Part shown: positions 1 through 8,311 of the stretch, in pieces
How the letters are laid out: each line of letters starts with the position of its first letter
Numbering within the stretch: the stretch's first letter is position 1
Assembly (NCBI GenBank): GCA_025358255.1
Contig: JANYKC010000046.1
Coordinates: 1 to 64,000 of the forward strand
Source of the DNA: Spirochaetaceae bacterium
GTDB lineage: Bacteria > Spirochaetota > Spirochaetia > Treponematales > Rectinemataceae
Length of the DNA stretch: 64,000 nt
Direction of reading: 5' to 3'
Notes under the pieces: model-generated
The model's input: the letters and a program-made list of their open reading frames with translations, nothing else
The model's database searches: none
Told to the model about the DNA's origin: nothing
Position numbers and translations under genes: made by a program

Positions 1-7
1 GGGACCG

Positions 8-52
8 ACCTCTGGTAGGATGGTGGTAACCACACACACCACAACCAGAGGT
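8..52. repeat. 9-bp inverted repeat upstream of the istA remnant
   Basis: ACCTCTGGT (8-16) and ACCAGAGGT (44-52) are perfect inverted copies around a CA-rich centre. The centre (about 22-43) is also similar, in inverted orientation, to GGTGTGTGGTAAC near 690-702 beyond the other end of the IS256 fragment. Both could belong to element ends, but the boundaries cannot be set from this window. Confidence 0.35.
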
Positions 53-59
53 AAGCCCC

Positions 60-212
60 ATGGACAAGGAGCATCGTATGCTCGAAGCCCGAATCCTTCA
101 AGGACAAGGGAAGAAACAGGCCGAGATTGCACGGATCCTCGTCGGCCCAGCAGCGCTTCAAAACGATTCCATCGAGATAGACATAGGGGTATCTGCCAAC
201 AATCGGGCTTGA
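60..212 (+). pseudogene. Remnant of IS21-family istA (first ~27 codons)
   Basis: An ATG at 60 starts a peptide beginning MDKEHRMLEARILQGQGKK and continuing QAEIARIL. This resembles the helix-turn-helix start of IS21-type IstA, where GVSRRTV normally follows. Here the match stops at about 140, in the GGATCC region, exactly where the opposite-strand IS256 transposase also loses similarity, and the frame ends at 212. Two element fragments appear to have been joined. Confidence 0.45.
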
Positions 213-668
213 GCGCCACGCTTCAATCTTCTCGTAGACCTGCTTGTTGAATTTCGAAACCAGTCCCGCGGAGACCCGGGTGCCCCATAGGGCCTCGGTG
301 ATGTCTTCGACCCGCCTGACGGACACGCCGGCCAGGTACATCTCGATCAGGGCTTCCTCCACCGAGCATTCCCGGCGCTTGTAACGCTCGATGATCGCGC
401 TCTCGAAGGGGATCGTCCTGAGCTTGGGAACCTTCAGTCTGACCTTCCCGGCCTTGGTGTCGAGGTTCCGTTCATAGTATCCTGCCCGCGTGTCCTGGCG
501 CTTCTGTGTGCGCTCGTAGCGGGTCGCCTTGCAGAGTTCGTCCGCTTCGGCATCCAGCATCTTGTTCAGCGTCTCCTCTACCGTTCGCCGGACAACCTCG
601 CCGAGCTCCCGCTTCACGAGAGCCTCGTCGATTTGTATAATCCTTCCTTGTGGATCTTCGTGGTCCAT

Positions 669-1101
669 GGCGTCCCCTTTCTGTCACTTGGTGTGTGGTA
701 ACCCAATTGAACCAGATGAGGACGCCTTTTTCTAGCCAACAAATGTGCGAAACTTAGTTTACGTTATCCGCTTTCTTCGTCTTGCATCCGTGGCTGTTTT
801 CCCTTTTTTGATTGTCCTTTCAGATTCACCGACCCATATGAATTCACCTGAACATCACTGTGCAGAGGACCCCAGCATTCGTCCCAACTTGTGACATGCT
901 TTTAATGAGCTTGAGTCTCGCCAAAAGACGAGGGATCATGCCAAAAAAGGAAAGACACAGTCGACGCCCCAAAGACTAAGCCGCCGAAATTGTGCAGATG
1001 CAAAGACTGTCGGGCAAGAAGCCGCTAATCTCAATTCCATCGGGGAGACTCCGGCTCCGCGGAGCACCCCGATGAGCATTGAGCAAATTTCGACGCGAAG
1101 C
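669..1101. other. Gene-free stretch with one strong hairpin
   Basis: I see no supported coding region here. From about 700 to 1000 the sequence is more AT-rich and looks like degraded element flank. At 1038-1074 a compound hairpin pairs CATCGGGG with CCCCGATG, with an inner CTCCG/CGGAG stem. It lies just past the stop of the nitroreductase gene and may end that transcript, although no T-run follows it. Confidence 0.5.
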
Positions 1102-1620
1102 CTACCACCGCCCGCGGTGGATCAGTTCGGGGCGGTACTTGTCCTTCGGGACGGCTTCCGTGCGGGGTTTCCCGATGGGGATGAAGGCGAGGGGGAGGAC
1201 GTCAGCCGGAATGCCAAGGATGCGGCGGGCCTCGGATTGCCGGCCGGCTTCCGGGTAGAGGGCGGTCCAGACTGCGCCGAGGCCGAGGGCATCGACGGCA
1301 AGGAGGAGGTTTTCGCAGGCCAGGCTCGTGTCGATGACGGCGAGCTCGAGGCTCCGCTCGAAGGCGCGGGAGGGGACGGCACAGGCGACGACGGCGAAAG
1401 GAGCCTCGGCCGCCATCTTGGCGTAGGGCAGGGCCGCCGCGAGGGCATCGAGGGTAGCGCGGTCGTCCACGAGGATGAAATCCCAAGGCTGCTTGTTCAC
1501 GGCCGAAGGGGCGGCCATCGCGGCGCGCATGAGGCTATCGACCTCGGCTGCGGTGAGGGGGACGGAAGTGAAAGAGCGCACACTGGCGCGATGGAAAACC
1601 GTATCGAAGAAACCTTTCAT
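1102..1620 (-). CDS. Nitroreductase family protein
   Basis: A 172-residue protein of the small FMN-dependent nitroreductase family, which reduces nitro compounds, quinones or flavins with NAD(P)H in the cytoplasm. Visible marks are the N-terminal RASVRSF segment that contacts the FMN phosphate, the helix AAMAAPSAVNKQPWDFI, the mid-protein ENLLLAVDALGLGAVWT and the C-terminal IPIGKPR. The length suits the compact NfsA/FRP-like branch. It lies 19 bp downstream of the MBL gene on the same strand, so the two probably share a transcript. The physiological substrate cannot be told from sequence. Confidence 0.88.
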   Translation of the reverse strand: MKGFFDTVFHRASVRSFTSVPLTAAEVDSLMRAAMAAPSAVNKQPWDFILVDDRATLDALAAALPYAKMAAEAPFAVVACAVPSRAFERSLELAVIDTSLACENLLLAVDALGLGAVWTALYPEAGRQSEARRILGIPADVLPLAFIPIGKPRTEAVPKDKYRPELIHRGRW

Positions 1621-1639
1621 GGATGCCTCCTTCTTGATC

Positions 1640-2287
1640 CTAATTGGTCCAATGCCCCATCGCTTTCGCGAAGTCGCCCGTGTAACCGGAGTGCATGGGA
1701 CAGAGGTATTCGACCCCGGCCAGCCGCGCCAGCTTCAGGATCGATTCCTTGCGCTTTTCGTTGTCCAGGCAGATGAATCCCCGGTCCAGGACGGCTTCGC
1801 CCCCGTCCAGGTTGAGTTCGTCGCCCACGACCAGGGCCGAGCCGTTGGCAAGGTAGGACATGGATCCGGCGGTGTGTCCGGGGGTCGAGATGCATTCGAT
1901 CTTCGCGTTGCCGATGCCGAGGACCTGCCCGTCCACAAGGGCCTCGTAGGCGACCGGCAAGGCCTTGTTGAAATACCAGCCGAAAAACCTCGCGGTCCTC
2001 CGGTCGACCATGGCGACTTCGTCCATGGGGAAATGGACACGGGCCTGGGGAAAGGACCGGATACAGCCCACGTGGTCAGGGTCCGAGTGGGTGATGAAGA
2101 TGTGCCTGATCCTTTCGGGATCGAGACCCAGCTTGCCCATCTCCCTGCGGATCGTCGTGCCCCACATCCCCACATCGAAGGCCACGAGGGATTCCCCGGC
2201 GTCCAGGATGTAACTGGTGACGAAACCGAGGTTGAGGAGGTAAAAGCCCTCGGCGATTCGCCCGCTTTCCGGTATCTTGTCTGCCAT
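1640..2287 (-). CDS. MBL-fold metallohydrolase
   Basis: A 215-residue metallo-beta-lactamase fold hydrolase. The metal-binding signature is ITHSDPDHVG (family HxHxDH, with Ser replacing the usual second-position His context), followed by STPGHTAGS, the bridging Asp in VVGDE and a C-terminal CPMHSG. Glyoxalase II-like and lactonase-like proteins share this pattern, and nothing here fixes the substrate. It precedes the nitroreductase gene with a short gap and follows the ABC importer terminator, so its promoter is probably in 2288-2400. Confidence 0.88.
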   Translation of the reverse strand: MADKIPESGRIAEGFYLLNLGFVTSYILDAGESLVAFDVGMWGTTIRREMGKLGLDPERIRHIFITHSDPDHVGCIRSFPQARVHFPMDEVAMVDRRTARFFGWYFNKALPVAYEALVDGQVLGIGNAKIECISTPGHTAGSMSYLANGSALVVGDELNLDGGEAVLDRGFICLDNEKRKESILKLARLAGVEYLCPMHSGYTGDFAKAMGHWTN

Positions 2288-2335
2288 TTTTCCTCCTCTG
2301 TCCCCGCCATTCTAGCGCCTTTGAGCCTCAATCGG

Positions 2336-2345
2336 GGGACAGACC
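2336..2345 (+). repeat. GGGACAGACC motif copy (intergenic)
   Basis: The core is flanked by CGGGG and CCTCG (five pairs with one G-U around the GACAGA loop) and is followed by GGAATTTC, as in the copy at 27918. It lies between the MBL gene and the ABC operon terminator. Confidence 0.85.
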
Positions 2346-2409
2346 TCGGAATTTCCTTTGTTTTCGCCATATCCGCCCGGGAAATCCGACCTTCGCGGTC
2401 CAAGAGGCC

Positions 2410-2445
2410 AAAAAAGGCCCGCGCCTTCATCGAAAGGCACGGGCC
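2410..2445 (-). terminator. Rho-independent terminator of the ABC importer operon
   Basis: On the minus strand, GGCCCGTGCC and GGCGCGGGCC form a ten-pair stem (one G-U) with a ten-base loop. Six Ts follow immediately. It lies 22 bp past the stop codon at 2467. Confidence 0.88.
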
Positions 2446-2466
2446 GGTCAGCAGCTGCCGCTGTAC

Positions 2467-2964
2467 TCAGGGGGTGGGAATGACTACCGGGTCGGTGCCC
2501 CCGGCCTCGGGGGAGGTAAATGAATTGTCCGTCCCGGCCCTTTCCTCGGCCGTCGTGACCACGTTGAGTGGAACGAAGACTTCCATATAGGGTTCCTTGC
2601 CCGCGATAAGCCGGGGAAGCGAAACAAGCATCATCTCCGAATCGAGGTCCAGGGAGATCCGCCGCACGACCTTGTCGGTTCCGGAAAGGCTCGTCACCGT
2701 GATCGTATGCCTTTGTCCCTTGACCTTTTCCATGCTGCGCTCCCCGGGGTAGATCTCCGAGGCTTCGCGCCCATCGATCGAGACGAGGTTGCCCCCGCGG
2801 GCCGCGGTGAGCGAGCCATCGGCCAGGTTCTTGTTGTCCAGGATGAAGGTATGCAGCTTCCCCAGGTTGAACATGAGGACGACGAGGCCGGCAAAGACGA
2901 CGATGAGGGCCGCGCGGACGAGGAGCCGCCTTGTGCGCACCTTGGGATCGATCACTTGCTTCAC
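2467..2964 (-). CDS. Membrane-anchored protein of unknown function (DUF6672-like)
   Basis: A 165-residue protein starting with a GTG whose last bases overlap the TGA of the preceding permease gene (GTGA). Residues about 13-31 form one transmembrane helix, followed by an extracytoplasmic beta-rich domain. I recall proteins of this kind (DUF6672) as the last gene of spirochaete simple-sugar-type ABC operons, but that is from memory. The tight overlap suggests it is made with the transporter and may be an accessory subunit. The C-terminal tail is rich in Thr, Ser and Pro. Confidence 0.7.
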   Translation of the reverse strand: MKQVIDPKVRTRRLLVRAALIVVFAGLVVLMFNLGKLHTFILDNKNLADGSLTAARGGNLVSIDGREASEIYPGERSMEKVKGQRHTITVTSLSGTDKVVRRISLDLDSEMMLVSLPRLIAGKEPYMEVFVPLNVVTTAEERAGTDNSFTSPEAGGTDPVVIPTP

Positions 2965-4109
2965 TTGGCGCCCCCTTTGGCCGTGTCGGCCGCGGCCGTC
3001 CCTGCGGCTGCCGTCGCGGAATTCCCGCCGCGCAGGCCTTCCCGCGCCCTGGCCGCGCCTTGCCGCGCCTTCCAGGCGTAGAGGACCAAGGTGAGGGCGA
3101 TGACGCCATAGCCGATGAACTGGCGGAAATACTCGCCGATCATCGCCGAGCCGAAGAGGTTCTGGCCGGCCCTTGGGGTGACCACATAGAGGACATGGAG
3201 GAGGATGACGCCGATGATGACGTTGGGGATCGAGGCCTTCTTCACCGAGGCGCCACCCACGAGGATGGCAGCGACCGCGAAGAAGGAGGTCTGGTCATGG
3301 GCGTTGTAGGTGGCCATGTTGCCCATGTTCTGGAGGAAGATGATCTGGCCAAAGCTGGCAAGGACGGTGGAGATGATGATGGCGATGATGCGGGTCCTGT
3401 CCACAGGGACACCCGCGGCCTCGGCCACCGTCATGTCGTGTCCCACGGCCCTCATGTCCTGTCCCAGCTTGGTCTTCTTGAACCAGACCACGAAGACGCA
3501 CAGGAGGCCGATGATGAGGAAGGTCGCCACCGGGATGAGGAAGCCCCCGACCTTGAGCATGAGGAGGTCGTCCAGGGATTGGCGGACGTTCTCCAGGTTG
3601 AGGGTGTTCCTGATGCCATAGCCCCTTGAAAGGACAATGGCGGGATTCTTGATCGGGAAGATGGAACCCATCATGTAGAGGACGACGAACTGGTACACGC
3701 CGTTGATGAAGAAGGCCAGGATATAGCCCGTGACCATCTCGCGGCCCTTGGCCTTGTTCAGCACCGCCCCGCAGATGTAGCCCATCAGCACAGAAATCGG
3801 GGTGCCTACGAGGGCGGCGAAGAGGAGGCCTTCCACGCCGCCGATGTTCCAGTTGATCGCCAGGATGAGGCCGATCTGGCCCGACATGGCGCCAAGGGTC
3901 ATGCCGAAGTTGAGGCCCATGCCCGCGAAGATCGGGAGGAGGAGGGCCAGGACGAGGAAGGTGTTCCGCCCCAGCCTCGTGATCATCTCCTGGATTATGT
4001 ACTGGAAAGACAGCCCTGAGGGCGGAATGGCCGCGATGGTCAAGGCCAGGAAGATAATGACGACCGCGTTCTCCGTGAAGAAGCGGCCCAGGCTTTTCTT
4101 ACCGCTCAT
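2961..4109 (-). CDS. ABC importer permease 2 (simple-sugar/BMP type)
   Basis: A 382-residue integral membrane protein of the BPD_transp_2 family with about nine to ten hydrophobic helices. The helical core runs from residue about 15 to 345. The coupling segment LGQDMRAVGHDMTVAEAAGV is the hallmark EAA-like cytoplasmic loop of this family. The start chosen is ATG at 4109, which overlaps the stop of the first permease as ATGA; longer upstream frames lie inside that gene. The C-terminal ~35 residues are Ala/Gly-rich and probably disordered. It pairs with the other permease to form the channel. Confidence 0.92.
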   Translation of the reverse strand: MSGKKSLGRFFTENAVVIIFLALTIAAIPPSGLSFQYIIQEMITRLGRNTFLVLALLLPIFAGMGLNFGMTLGAMSGQIGLILAINWNIGGVEGLLFAALVGTPISVLMGYICGAVLNKAKGREMVTGYILAFFINGVYQFVVLYMMGSIFPIKNPAIVLSRGYGIRNTLNLENVRQSLDDLLMLKVGGFLIPVATFLIIGLLCVFVVWFKKTKLGQDMRAVGHDMTVAEAAGVPVDRTRIIAIIISTVLASFGQIIFLQNMGNMATYNAHDQTSFFAVAAILVGGASVKKASIPNVIIGVILLHVLYVVTPRAGQNLFGSAMIGEYFRQFIGYGVIALTLVLYAWKARQGAARAREGLRGGNSATAAAGTAAADTAKGGAK

Positions 4110-5149
4110 TTGGTCACCTTCGTTTTTCGGGTAAGGGCGTAGATGATGATGCCGTTCGACACGATGATCCGGATGACCTCCGAGATGTCGGTCTTCAGCG
4201 CCGAGTTGATGACGGAGGGCGTCATCGTGAGGAGGCCCTGGAAGAGGAAGGCTCCGACGAGGACATTGACCATGGTCGCCTTGTTGACCGAGGCGCCTCC
4301 GATCAGGATGGCCGCCACGGCCGCGAAGGGCATGGCCAGGGGGGCGGTGTAGAGCTGGATGAAGCCGTAGCTTTGCTGGAAGACCACGATGCCTACCGCC
4401 CCGAGGACGGTCGAGATGATGACCGACACCGTGCGCATGCGGTCTGCGCTGATCCCGGAGGCCCGGGCGAAATCGGGGTTCGAGCCCACCGCCGTCATCG
4501 CGGTGCCCGTCTTGGTCCGCAGGAAGAGCCACATCAGGAAGGCGCAGAACACCACGAAGAGGAGCATGCCCGTCGGGAAGATGAAGTCCGTGCCGATGCG
4601 GATTGCCCAGAAGTCGTTGAGGACCTGGCGGTAGTAGCCCTCGACGGAGATCGTCGTGCGCAGGCCCTTACCCGCGTAGCCCCAGACCATGGTGGAGTTC
4701 GTGTAGGGAAGTATGAGCCACATGATGCACATGAACATGACGCCGGCGAAGCCGACATACATGGCGATGGTCATCTCCTCGCCCTTGACCTTATTGAGGA
4801 GGAGGCCGTAGAACCAGCCGAAGATGACCGCGAAGGGGATGGCCAAGGCCACCGCGCCGAAGAAGCCCATGAGGCCGGTGAGGCCGAACTGCACGGACAG
4901 GGTCGAGCCGATGAGACCGGCGATGATGCCGATCGACAGGCCGAAATTGAGGCCGCATCCGGACTGGATCATGGGCACCATGGCCAGGACAAAGAGGGCG
5001 TTCTGGCCAAAGCGGTTGAAGACGTCGGAGATCGACGCGTCTATGCGCACCCCCACGAAGGGAGCCGCGATGAAGAGGAACAACAGGAAGAGGAAAATGA
5101 TGATGCGCGGCCAACCGAAATCGGTCACGAACTGCTTGATCTTATCCAC
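4106..5149 (-). CDS. ABC importer permease 1 (simple-sugar/BMP type)
   Basis: A 347-residue BPD_transp_2 permease with about ten membrane helices. The cytoplasmic coupling loop is TGTAMTAVGSNPDFARASGI, with the AxG and A-GI residues typical of ribose and nucleoside importers. Its start overlaps the end of the ATPase gene by 8 bp and its stop overlaps the next permease start (ATGA), so the three are translationally coupled. With the second permease it should form a heterodimeric channel for the DUF3798-type binding protein. The substrate is unknown. Confidence 0.92.
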   Translation of the reverse strand: MDKIKQFVTDFGWPRIIIFLFLLFLFIAAPFVGVRIDASISDVFNRFGQNALFVLAMVPMIQSGCGLNFGLSIGIIAGLIGSTLSVQFGLTGLMGFFGAVALAIPFAVIFGWFYGLLLNKVKGEEMTIAMYVGFAGVMFMCIMWLILPYTNSTMVWGYAGKGLRTTISVEGYYRQVLNDFWAIRIGTDFIFPTGMLLFVVFCAFLMWLFLRTKTGTAMTAVGSNPDFARASGISADRMRTVSVIISTVLGAVGIVVFQQSYGFIQLYTAPLAMPFAAVAAILIGGASVNKATMVNVLVGAFLFQGLLTMTPSVINSALKTDISEVIRIIVSNGIIIYALTRKTKVTK

Positions 5150-6755
5150 GATTCGCCCCCTGGACGGCTTCCGTCTTCTCGCCCGACATCAACAGGCCGA
5201 ATTCCGCGATATCGGCGGTCGGCGCCAGGATGCCGGCGATCCGTCCTTCGTCGACGATCGCTATCCGGTCGCAGATGGAACGGAGCTCCTCGAGCTCGCT
5301 GGAGACCATGACGATCGTCATGCCGTATTCCCGGTTGTACTTGTGGAGGGTGTCGAGGACGAGCTTTTTCGCCCCGACGTCGATGCCGCGGGTCGGCTCG
5401 GACACGAAGAGGAGGTCGGGCTTGAGGGCGAAGGCCTTGGCCAGGCAGATCTTCTGCTGGTTGCCGCCCGATAGCTCCTTGGCCTTCTGGGACGGGCTCG
5501 TGCACTTGATGTCCAGGATCCCGATGTACTCCAGGGTGAGCTTCCTCATCCCGGCTTCGTCGCGGATCTTGAGGAGCTTGCCAAGGACGGGCTTGAGGTA
5601 CTGGCCATGGATCTGCATGGCCGTGAAGGCGATGTTCCATTCGAGGCTCTCGTCCAGGAGGAGCCCCACGCCGCGGCGGTCCTCGGAGACGAAGGCCATG
5701 CCCATCTCGAGGGCCTTGCGGGGCTCGTCGAGCTCCACGGGCTTGCCGTGGAGCTTCACGGCACCACCGGCGGGGAAGAGCCCCATGATGCCGTTCGGGA
5801 TGCCGAGCTTGCCCTGGCCTGCCAGTCCGCCGAAGCCGAAGATCTCGCCCTTCTTGACGGCGAAGTTGATGTCCCTGACTGTCTCTCCGGGCATGTCGAC
5901 CCAGAGGTGCTCGACCGAGAGGATCTCGGGGCCAAACTCCCGCTTCTCGCCCGCGTCGAGGCGCTCCGCCGCGATGCTGCGGCCGACCATCCAGGACGCG
6001 ATGTCGCGCACGGAGACGCCGGCGACCGCTGTGTCCTTGACGGCAAGGCCGTCGCGCAGGACCACGATGCGGTCGGCGACCTGGATCACCTCGTGGAGGC
6101 GGTGCGAGATGAAGATGATCGCGATGCCTTGCTTGGCCAGGTTGCGGAGGGCCACGAGGAGGACCTCGGCCTCGGTCTCGGTGAGGACGGCCGTGGGCTC
6201 GTCCAGGACGAGGATGCGGGTCTTCTCCCGGTTGATCTCGCGCGCGATCTCGGTGAACTGCTTGTGGCCCACGGGCATTTCGGAGATGAGCATGTCAGAG
6301 TCCAGGCGGACCCCGAGCTTCGCTATCGCGCTCTCCGCCCGTTTTTTCATGTCTGGCCTATCGAGGACGCTCATCCGGTCGCCGAACACTTCGTTGAGGA
6401 AGGTGGGCTTCATGGATTCGCGGTTGAGTACGATGTTTTCAGTGGTGGTGAAGCCGGGGATCAGGCTGAATTCCTGGTGGACCATCCCGATGCCGGCGTC
6501 GAGGGCGTCGAAGGGGTTGGAGAAATTGACCTCGTTCCCGTCGATGCAGACCCGGCCCTTGTAGCCGCCGGTCTGGGCGATGACGGGCATGCCGAAAAGG
6601 ATGCGCATCAACGTCGTCTTGCCCGCCCCGTTCTCACCGACCAGGCCGAGTATCTCGCCTGCCTTGAGATCGAAGCACACGTCGTGAAGCACGATGTTGC
6701 CATAGAATTCCTTCGAGACATGCTCGACGGAAAGAAGCGGACCTTGCTGTGCCAT
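5142..6755 (-). CDS. ABC importer ATP-binding protein (double NBD)
   Basis: A 537-residue duplicated ATPase of the sugar/BMP importer type. The first nucleotide-binding domain (about 8-245) has Walker A GENGAGKTT, an unusual signature MPVGHKQ and Walker B ILVLDEPTA. The second (about 260-520) has a degenerate P-loop (GLAGQGKLG), signature LSGGNQQK and LLFVSEPTRGID, where Ser replaces the usual Walker B Asp. Degeneration of one site is common in this family. The ATG at 6755 is chosen because AGAGGA precedes it at the right distance. It is separated from the binding-protein gene by a terminator-like hairpin. Confidence 0.92.
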   Translation of the reverse strand: MAQQGPLLSVEHVSKEFYGNIVLHDVCFDLKAGEILGLVGENGAGKTTLMRILFGMPVIAQTGGYKGRVCIDGNEVNFSNPFDALDAGIGMVHQEFSLIPGFTTTENIVLNRESMKPTFLNEVFGDRMSVLDRPDMKKRAESAIAKLGVRLDSDMLISEMPVGHKQFTEIAREINREKTRILVLDEPTAVLTETEAEVLLVALRNLAKQGIAIIFISHRLHEVIQVADRIVVLRDGLAVKDTAVAGVSVRDIASWMVGRSIAAERLDAGEKREFGPEILSVEHLWVDMPGETVRDINFAVKKGEIFGFGGLAGQGKLGIPNGIMGLFPAGGAVKLHGKPVELDEPRKALEMGMAFVSEDRRGVGLLLDESLEWNIAFTAMQIHGQYLKPVLGKLLKIRDEAGMRKLTLEYIGILDIKCTSPSQKAKELSGGNQQKICLAKAFALKPDLLFVSEPTRGIDVGAKKLVLDTLHKYNREYGMTIVMVSSELEELRSICDRIAIVDEGRIAGILAPTADIAEFGLLMSGEKTEAVQGANRG

Positions 6756-6803
6756 ATGTTCCTCTGGAAGGCTTTCTCGAGGCTCCTGGGCACCGTGCCC
6801 GGG

Positions 6804-6835
6804 AAGAAAAAAAGAGGGGCCCAGAAGGGCCCCTC
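6804..6835 (-). terminator. Internal terminator or attenuator after the binding-protein gene
   Basis: On the minus strand GAGGGGCCC and GGGCCCCTC form a nine-pair stem with a four-base loop, followed by a run of seven Ts. It sits between the binding-protein stop and the ATPase start. This arrangement usually lets most transcripts stop after the binding-protein gene, giving it excess expression over the membrane subunits. Confidence 0.85.
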
Positions 6836-6850
6836 GATCATAACCAGCGG

Positions 6851-8077
6851 TTATTTGCTCGGCTTGAGGGTGTAGTACTTCTCGGGAACGACCTGGGCGG
6901 TCGTGGGGAGGAACTTTCCGGGATTGCCCATGACGTAGGTGTCCATGAACACGAGGACCTGGTTCTTCGCCTTGACGCCGGTGCTGTTGTCCGTGTAGTA
7001 GGCTCCGTTCCACTTGGCGCCGGGGGTGTACTTGCCCATGGCGGTGAAGAGGTCGGCCAGGGAATCCTTCTTGGCCTTGCCATCGATCACGTTCTTGGCG
7101 AACTGGCCGATGCCGGCGGTGAGGGTATAGCCATAGGAGAAGGCCCAGGTGCCGAAGCGACCGGCTCCGCCCTTGGCGACGACCGCGGACTCGACTTTCT
7201 TGAGGATCGCGGGGAAATCGCCCATCTCGGCCTTGAGGTCGATGCCGAGGGCTCCCGGGTAGCCCATGAGGGGCGAGGGAAGGTCGGCTTCGACGAAGAT
7301 GCCGCCATAGGCGAGCATCTGGCGGAGGAGGGGCTCCGTCTCGCCGTCATTGGTGCAGAAGAAGGCAGTTTCCTTGCCGTACTTCTGGATCCACTGGGGG
7401 GTCTTCTCCATGATGAACTGCTGGGCGCCAGGCATGCCGACGTCGGAGGTCGGGTCGGGGGCGGTCTCGAAGGCGGACTTGAGTCCGAGGTCCTTGCACG
7501 CTTCCTGCATGATGGCCCAGCGGCGGCTCATGGTCTCATAGGACATGTGGCGGGGGAAGGAGATGTGGACGAAGGTCTTGGCTCCGAGCTGCTTGGCGGC
7601 CCAGACGATCGTGTAGCCACGGGAGACGAAGTCATTGCTGACGACGAGGTCGGCTCCGGAGCCCTGGATGACGAGGGGATCCTCGTGGGCTTCGCCGGCG
7701 AAGCAAAGGATGTCGGCCCTCTTGGCCTTCACGCGCTTGAACGCCTCGGCAGTGCCGGGGATGGCCTGGTTGACGACAATGGCCTTCATCTTGGGATCGT
7801 CCGCGAGGGCGACGATCTGGGAAATCACGGTCTCCTGCTGCGACATGAAGTCGTCCGGATAGGTGATGTGCTGGACCATGCCGCCGTCCTTGACGGAGCC
7901 GTATTCCTTGATGAGCTGCTCAGCGCCGCGGAGGTCGTCCTCGGACTGGGAAACGGTGCCGGTCACGACGCCGATGTGGTACTTGGCCTTGGCGGGACCC
8001 GATTCCTTCTTCTGGCAACCGAAGAAGACGAGGGAGCAGACGATCGCAATCGCCACAACCGTCGCAAGTTTCTTCAT
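6851..8077 (-). CDS. Substrate-binding lipoprotein, DUF3798 family
   Basis: A 408-residue exported lipoprotein. The signal peptide ends in the lipobox SLVFFGC, so the mature protein should be anchored by Cys21. The rest resembles the periplasmic-binding fold of DUF3798 proteins (YHIGVVTGTVSQSEDDLRGA near the start; a long C-terminal lobe with FSYGYTLTAGIGQFA). It heads the operon with a strong promoter and an AAGGAGGA ribosome site, and its own terminator follows. It should supply substrate to the two permeases. DUF3798 ligands are not known to me, so no substrate is proposed. Confidence 0.85.
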   Translation of the reverse strand: MKKLATVVAIAIVCSLVFFGCQKKESGPAKAKYHIGVVTGTVSQSEDDLRGAEQLIKEYGSVKDGGMVQHITYPDDFMSQQETVISQIVALADDPKMKAIVVNQAIPGTAEAFKRVKAKRADILCFAGEAHEDPLVIQGSGADLVVSNDFVSRGYTIVWAAKQLGAKTFVHISFPRHMSYETMSRRWAIMQEACKDLGLKSAFETAPDPTSDVGMPGAQQFIMEKTPQWIQKYGKETAFFCTNDGETEPLLRQMLAYGGIFVEADLPSPLMGYPGALGIDLKAEMGDFPAILKKVESAVVAKGGAGRFGTWAFSYGYTLTAGIGQFAKNVIDGKAKKDSLADLFTAMGKYTPGAKWNGAYYTDNSTGVKAKNQVLVFMDTYVMGNPGKFLPTTAQVVPEKYYTLKPSK

Positions 8078-8114
8078 AATTCCTCCTTAAGGATGTTCGA
8101 AAAAAACTAAGCTC

Positions 8115-8142
8115 ATTGTAACGTTATGAAAAATCGCGTCAA
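8115..8142 (-). promoter_or_regulatory. Sigma-70-like promoter for the DUF3798 operon
   Basis: On the minus strand TTGACG (8137-8142), a 16-bp spacer and TACAAT (8115-8120) precede the gene, with AAGGAGGA just upstream of the ATG at 8077. Confidence 0.75.
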
Positions 8143-8311
8143 GGGTCTAAAATGGGTGAATTTGCGCGTTTCACCCACCGTTTTTCCCGTCTCATACAGG
8201 TTTTTCCCGCATTTGGCACGGCTTTGTTGCTCTGCGGCATGACAAGGCGGGCTTTGCGCTTTTCCCGCGCTCCGGGTATGATGGCTTGCGGGAAAAAACA
8301 GGGAGGGAACC

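Larger units (their letters stand above)
2..668 (-). pseudogene. IS256-family transposase, N-terminal part only
   Basis: An ATG at 668 opens a reading frame that runs to the window edge without a stop. About the first 175 residues look like the N-terminal half of an IS256 (mutator) transposase: a helical start, then KVRLKVPKLR, the YLAGVSVRRVEDITEAL stretch, and YPYVYLDGIVLKR, which holds the first Asp of the DDE triad. Beyond about position 150 the protein no longer resembles the family, and the same DNA read on the other strand looks like the start of an IS21 istA gene. The second Asp and the Glu of the catalytic triad are therefore missing, so the gene cannot make an active transposase. 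Family assignment is by recognised motifs. Confidence 0.75.

Noticed and set aside
720-1030. Small frame near 938-985 (MPKKERHS...) as a transposase remnant
   Set aside because: Too short and without recognisable motifs.
1475-2590. Long plus-strand frame opposite the MBL gene
   Set aside because: Mirror frame of a clear minus-strand gene in high-GC DNA; no family resemblance.
2312-3109. Long minus-strand frame over the DUF gene and spacer
   Set aside because: Runs through a terminator and is out of frame with the real gene; Arg/Pro-rich shadow.
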